Virus record (IMG/VR): IMGVR_UViG_3300019884_000126
Span: 1-43,660 of that record
Source of the DNA: a virus
Length of the DNA stretch: 43,660 nt
Strand: one strand, 5' to 3'
How positions within the stretch are numbered: the first letter of the stretch is position 1; each line of letters starts with the position of its first letter. A program made the position numbers and the translations under genes. Of the stretch, positions 41,441 to 43,660 are shown piece after piece. Under the pieces are notes generated by a model, which made no database searches, was not told the DNA's origin, and saw only the letters and a program-made list of their open reading frames with translations.

Positions 41441-41690
41441 ACTTTGTCTCGTAAAGTTCTTTGTTTCTCAAAATTATTTATGTTTGAGAGTTAAAACATG
41501 AATCTCGATCTCACTACAAGTGTCGTAGATGGACTCTCTGTAACGAATCGTAGAGTTGGGTGACACTTAGGTATCAACTTCGCAAAATGACTCGCTATAG
41601 GCCACGCTAGACACCTTTAACAGGCATGTTTACTACTACACCTGCTGTACCTATAGTCCATACCCTCACCAATACCATGCCATCGCCCCA
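41441..41690. other. dyad-rich non-coding stretch, candidate structured RNA
   Basis: No gene is seen. Structures are ACTTT/AAAGT (41441-41457, a repeat of the element at 39993), TCTCAAA/TTTGAGA (41466-41489), AAGTGTC (41518-41524) with GACACTT (41562-41568) enclosing ACTCT/AGAGT, CTATAGG (41595-41601) with CCTATAG (41650-41656), and GGCATG (41623-41628) with CATGCC (41676-41681). The last two overlap like a pseudoknot. I found no strong promoter or terminator that fits an independent RNA, so whether it is transcribed is open. Also no tRNA features (no TpsiC arm). Confidence 0.45.
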
Positions 41691-41756
41691 CGTCTATACC
41701 ATCTTCGCCTTTTCTTCATTAATTTATTTATTACACTTGTAGTATTTTCAGACAAC

Positions 41757-41787
41757 AAAAAACCTCGAATCTTTCGACCCGAGGTTT
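41757..41787 (-). terminator. Rho-independent terminator after the 41811 gene
   Basis: AACCTCG (41761-41767) pairs with CGAGGTT (41780-41786), extended by A/T at 41760/41787. On the minus strand the stem is followed by six or more Ts (the AAAAAA run on plus at 41757-41762). It ends the transcript of the gene at 41811-42317. Confidence 0.9.
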
Positions 41788-41810
41788 GGATGTTTTAACT
41801 GTTAGGAGAT

Positions 41811-42317
41811 TTATTCCTCATCCTCAGACTTTGATTTTGGTCCCCTCTTACCTGAGGGTTTCTTCAGTTCAACGGATGAAAAATCTACAGATTTATGTTC
41901 TGGTGTCCAAGTATCCATAAGATCTCTCAGAGGTGCAAATTTTTCCTCGCTCAGAATAAAATCCTTAATCTTGTTCTTACGAGCATCTGAAAGATTCGTA
42001 CCAAAAGAACCCATCGCCGTATTGAAACTTTTCAAGAGTTCGTTCAATTCATCAGATCCAAGATCCATTCCCAAACTCTGACCAACTTGAATTCTCGCTT
42101 GCATTTTTCGGCCATAATTGAACCAAAAAACGACATCGGAATCGTTTCCGCCGACCATAGTTAATGCTTCATTTAAATCTGACGCAAGGGGCAATTTGAA
42201 ATCGCCAGTTACCTTTACTTCCACTTGATCTACAGGATGGATAACTTTCGTAGATACTTTACCGGAGTAAATTCCACTTTCAACTTCGACTGCCGGACTA
42301 ACATTTGAGGTCGCCAT
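41811..42317 (-). CDS. hypothetical single-gene transcription unit (168 aa), possible regulator
   Basis: Has its own promoter (42366-42394) and terminator (41757-41787), facing away from the early arm. The product has a beta-like start (SGKVSTKVIHPVDQVEVKVTGDFKLP), helical middle (NYGRKMQARIQVGQSLG and DELNELLKSFNTAMG) and a basic-acidic tail (KPSGKRGPKSKSEDEE) resembling an AT-hook-like GRP segment, KRGPK. I recognise no family. Placement beside the regulatory region makes a DNA-binding role plausible. It may be an early gene expressed by host polymerase. Confidence 0.68.
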   Translation of the reverse strand: MATSNVSPAVEVESGIYSGKVSTKVIHPVDQVEVKVTGDFKLPLASDLNEALTMVGGNDSDVVFWFNYGRKMQARIQVGQSLGMDLGSDELNELLKSFNTAMGSFGTNLSDARKNKIKDFILSEEKFAPLRDLMDTWTPEHKSVDFSSVELKKPSGKRGPKSKSEDEE

Positions 42318-42345
42318 TTTCTAATTTTCCTTAACTTTCTAAATT

Positions 42346-42358
42346 CCGTCTTTGACGG
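42346..42358 (-). promoter_or_regulatory. short dyad at the start of the 41811-42317 transcript
   Basis: CCGTC (42346-42350) and GACGG (42354-42358) form a five-base stem with a three-base loop, right at the inferred transcription start (about 42359). It may be an operator or a 5' mRNA hairpin that stabilises the message. Confidence 0.5.
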
Positions 42359-42365
42359 TAAAACC

Positions 42366-42394
42366 ATCATAGTTCACTTTCAAAATGATGTCAA
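42366..42394 (-). promoter_or_regulatory. strong sigma-70-like promoter of the 41811-42317 gene
   Basis: On the minus strand, TTGACA (42394-42389) and TATGAT (42371-42366) are separated by exactly 17 bases. The -35 is perfect and the -10 has five of six consensus bases. Transcription would begin near 42359. Confidence 0.8.
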
Positions 42395-42804
42395 CAAGTT
42401 TTTTCAAGAAATTTTTCATCCCTTTTCCGCCGCTGGAAAGGTTTGGAGAGTTACAAATTCTAAGGAGTTTTAAGTGACTCAAAAGTTTCATGTTTTAACC
42501 CAAAAACTGTAACCTGGCGTAATACTTAGTTAACTAGGTATATGTGATTTTGGCGATTATCTGGAGATATCTGGGGTATATCTAGAGTATCTTTTAGGGA
42601 TGTTTCTGGCGTCTAAATTCTCTCTTTTCAGTCATTTACTTACATGGTATCTCTCTGTCTAGTTTTTAGGGGCCTCACGAGCGGGAGGGAGTTTTTCTGG
42701 TTTTACGTTTGTAGTTTATATATTTATATATATGATAATAAAAGACTTAACAACCACTCCTATAGTCAAGTGTGACCTAAAAGACTCTTTTACAGTGGGT
42801 TACC

Positions 42805-42819
42805 TTACATAGTATGACA
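42805..42819. repeat. second copy of the late-promoter -10 region motif
   Basis: TTACATAGTATGACA matches TTACGTAGTATGGCA at 39886-39900 in 13 of 15 bases. The first copy holds the -10 of the late promoter. Here I see no matching -35, so this is a motif, not a promoter call. Confidence 0.5.
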
Positions 42820-42878
42820 CCTCACACTAAGCTCTTAATTACCGGAGGGGCGCGACCGGGTAAAAAACACTACAGAGA

Positions 42879-42895
42879 GATACCCTATGGGTATC
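42879..42895. repeat. perfect 17-base inverted repeat
   Basis: GATACCC (42879-42885) and GGGTATC (42889-42895) with a TAT centre. A further GATACCC starts at about 42926. It may be a regulator-binding dyad or a small hairpin in the intergenic region. Confidence 0.7.
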
Positions 42896-43021
42896 ATTAT
42901 GATTCTAGAAGTACTTACACTCCATTGATACCCTAAAAACATACCTCAGATATCCCTGAGAGATCTCCCAATAATCTCCAAAACAACTTATACCCCGATA
43001 TCTGAGTAAGTAATTAGATCC

Positions 43022-43035
43022 GAGAGTTAAAACAT
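43022..43035 (+). repeat. 14-base direct repeat, second copy
   Basis: GAGAGTTAAAACAT at 43022-43035 matches 41486-41499 exactly and nearly matches 43192-43205 (GAGATATAAAACAT). The copies at 41486 and 43192 directly follow a small hairpin that ends in GAGA. Confidence 0.7.
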
Positions 43036-43139
43036 TAAACTCCAATTGATTTAAAACCAACGACTTAGATTTAATAGTACTAAGGTACTAGAGGTACTAG
43101 TGACTCTCCAACTCACTCATTCTAAACGAAAGAAAGCAC

Positions 43140-43168
43140 TTGACACACCCAAAGTAACATGCTACGAT
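43140..43168 (+). promoter_or_regulatory. early promoter, sigma-70-like
   Basis: TTGACA (43140-43145), 17-base spacer, TACGAT (43163-43168). The -35 is perfect and the -10 has four of six consensus bases. It would start near 43175, then enter the gene at 43238 and read over the circle junction into 39-512 and the early arm. The leader contains a hairpin (ATCTC/GAGAT at 43181-43196) and a TAAAACAT motif (43198-43205). Confidence 0.78.
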
Positions 43169-43237
43169 AACTAGAACCACATCTCTCTAACGAGATATAA
43201 AACATAAAATTCCAAAAAACAGGAAACTTTCAAAAAC

Positions 43238-43435
43238 ATGAAATCATTCGACAAACTAAATAAAGTCAAAGCAAAAAACTTTGAACACAATCTAAGTAGT
43301 CTCAATACAAGATTAGAAGAATTAGATAAATTACGTGGAACAGGTTATTGGGATTTTCATTATGAATGTCTATGGCATTCACTCTACAAACTCTCCAAGA
43401 AATACAGAGAGATGTTAGATCAGAGAGAGAATTAA
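43238..43435 (+). CDS. early hypothetical protein (65 aa)
   Basis: Product MKSFDKLNKVKAKNFEHNLS is basic and helical, then SLNTRLEELDKLRGTGYWDFHYECLW with a possible coiled coil and a C-terminal charged helix (SKKYREMLDQREN). The start follows AGGAAAC by about 11 bases. It is the first gene downstream of the early promoter, and the next gene on the circle is 39-512. Early small helical proteins often disable host functions. No specific role can be read. Confidence 0.62.
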   Translation: MKSFDKLNKVKAKNFEHNLSSLNTRLEELDKLRGTGYWDFHYECLWHSLYKLSKKYREMLDQREN

Positions 43436-43500
43436 AATTTCATTAGAAGATCATTTCATTCTGAGATCTCAAACCTAATTTTGAGAGTAAGAGATCTCAG

Positions 43501-43660
43501 ATTAAAGTGATCTTATTCTGTAAGTGAAAGGAATTTAAATGCCAATCATTCAAAACTTTGATTTCTCAAAAAATAGACCAAGAAACAAAAAACCTAAATC
43601 TCAGAATCTCAATCTCAATGAGAATCTTAAATCAAAAGATGAGAAATCTCGTAACGAAAA
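43501..43660. repeat. terminal direct repeat, right copy
   Basis: Repeats bases 1-160 except T at 43628 versus C at 128. See the left copy. It is the evidence that the window is a closed or terminally redundant phage genome. Confidence 0.97.
43539..43660 (+). CDS. partial copy of the first gene (start at 43539)
   Basis: Identical in protein to the first 40 residues of the 39-512 gene, cut by the contig end. The single base difference is synonymous (Leu). Not an independent gene. Confidence 0.9.
   Translation, partial: MPIIQNFDFSKNRPRNKKPKSQNLNLNENLKSKDEKSRNE

Larger units (their letters stand above)
42541..43010. other. candidate replication origin/control region with iteron-like repeats
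   Basis: Four related sites: 42555-42570 and 42566-42580 (GATATCTGGGGTATA, plus strand), 42941-42954 (one mismatch, minus strand) and 42989-43002 (one deleted base, minus strand). TATCT also recurs at 42558, 42568, 42579 and 42588, near helical spacing. An AT-rich stretch (TTTATATATTTATATATATG, about 42716-42735) lies between the arms. Other dyads are AGTGTGA/TCACACT (42769-42828) and an imperfect TTACCGG...CCGGGTAA near 42838-42862. No gene is seen in 42318-43237. Other early-region roles remain possible. Confidence 0.55.

Noticed and set aside
41505-41690. tRNA-like cloverleaf
   Set aside because: Several stems exist, but there is no TpsiC arm sequence, no anticodon stem of proper size and no CCA end, so it is not called as a tRNA.
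42660-42700. terminator CCTC...GAGG with TTTTT
   Set aside because: The stem is only four bases and the T run follows after a gap, so it is not called.
42645-42776. 43-residue plus-strand frame starting MVSLCLVFRG
   Set aside because: No ribosome-binding site, and its second half is translated from the TATATA run. It probably arises by chance in the origin region.
1-43660. integrase, attachment site or lysogeny repressor
   Set aside because: I see no tyrosine or serine recombinase motif and no CI-like repressor. The ParB-like HTH and the 41811 protein are not enough to suggest a temperate life style.

Overview
The window reads as one complete genome of a tailed double-stranded DNA phage (Caudoviricetes), about 43.5 kb and AT-rich (roughly one third G+C by eye). 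The last 160 bases repeat the first 160 with a single synonymous difference, so the sequence closes into a circle or is terminally redundant. Head and packaging genes are of the podovirus/P22-like type: large terminase, about 617-residue portal, scaffold, HK97-fold-like capsid, short connector proteins, a beta-helix tailspike and a run of probable ejection proteins. There is no tape measure, tail tube or sheath. I see no integrase, CI-like repressor, phage RNA polymerase or tRNA gene. The three best promoters look like host sigma-70 promoters. The host cannot be named from the sequence.

Layout. (1) 39-16234, plus strand: a tightly packed early/replication arm, with many ATGA or GTGA overlaps. 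It holds a SNF2-type helicase with zinc ribbons, a DUF2786 protein, a RecB/Cas4-like PD-(D/E)XK nuclease with four candidate Fe-S cysteines, a Sak4-like P-loop ATPase, an AP2/HNH endonuclease, a DUF669 (SSB-like) protein, a helix-turn-helix protein, a family A DNA polymerase with an N-terminal uracil-DNA-glycosylase-like domain, and a DUF3987 helicase-like protein. Zinc-ribbon mini-proteins and at least five small proteins with one membrane segment plus a charged coiled coil lie between them. (2) 16237-39787, minus strand: the late arm. In transcription order it holds small proteins and the probable small terminase, large terminase, a holin-like membrane protein and a possible cell-wall hydrolase, portal, scaffold, capsid, decoration protein, glycosyltransferase, methyltransferase, connectors, tailspike, collagen-like protein, a giant nozzle/tail protein with four tandem repeats, a needle/fibre protein and three ejection-type proteins. 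(3) 39788-43237: a regulatory region with little coding. It contains the late promoter, structured hairpins, an ATCT-rich array, hydrophobic micro-ORFs, a small plus-strand operon ended by a clear terminator, a dyad-rich stretch, one minus-strand gene with its own promoter and terminator, and iteron-like GATATC repeats around an AT-rich core, which together make a good candidate origin. The best early promoter (43140-43168) reads through 43238-43435 and across the circle junction into gene 39-512.

How it fits together: host RNA polymerase would start early transcription at about 43175 and run rightward through replication and recombination genes, while the late promoter near 39900 drives the whole structural arm leftward. 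The nuclease, P-loop ATPase and DUF669 protein form a probable recombination module, and the polymerase, DUF3987 protein and SNF2 helicase a replication module. The most unusual material is the family of membrane-anchored coiled-coil mini-proteins in the replication arm, the repeat-rich regulatory region, and the polymerase with its altered catalytic motifs.
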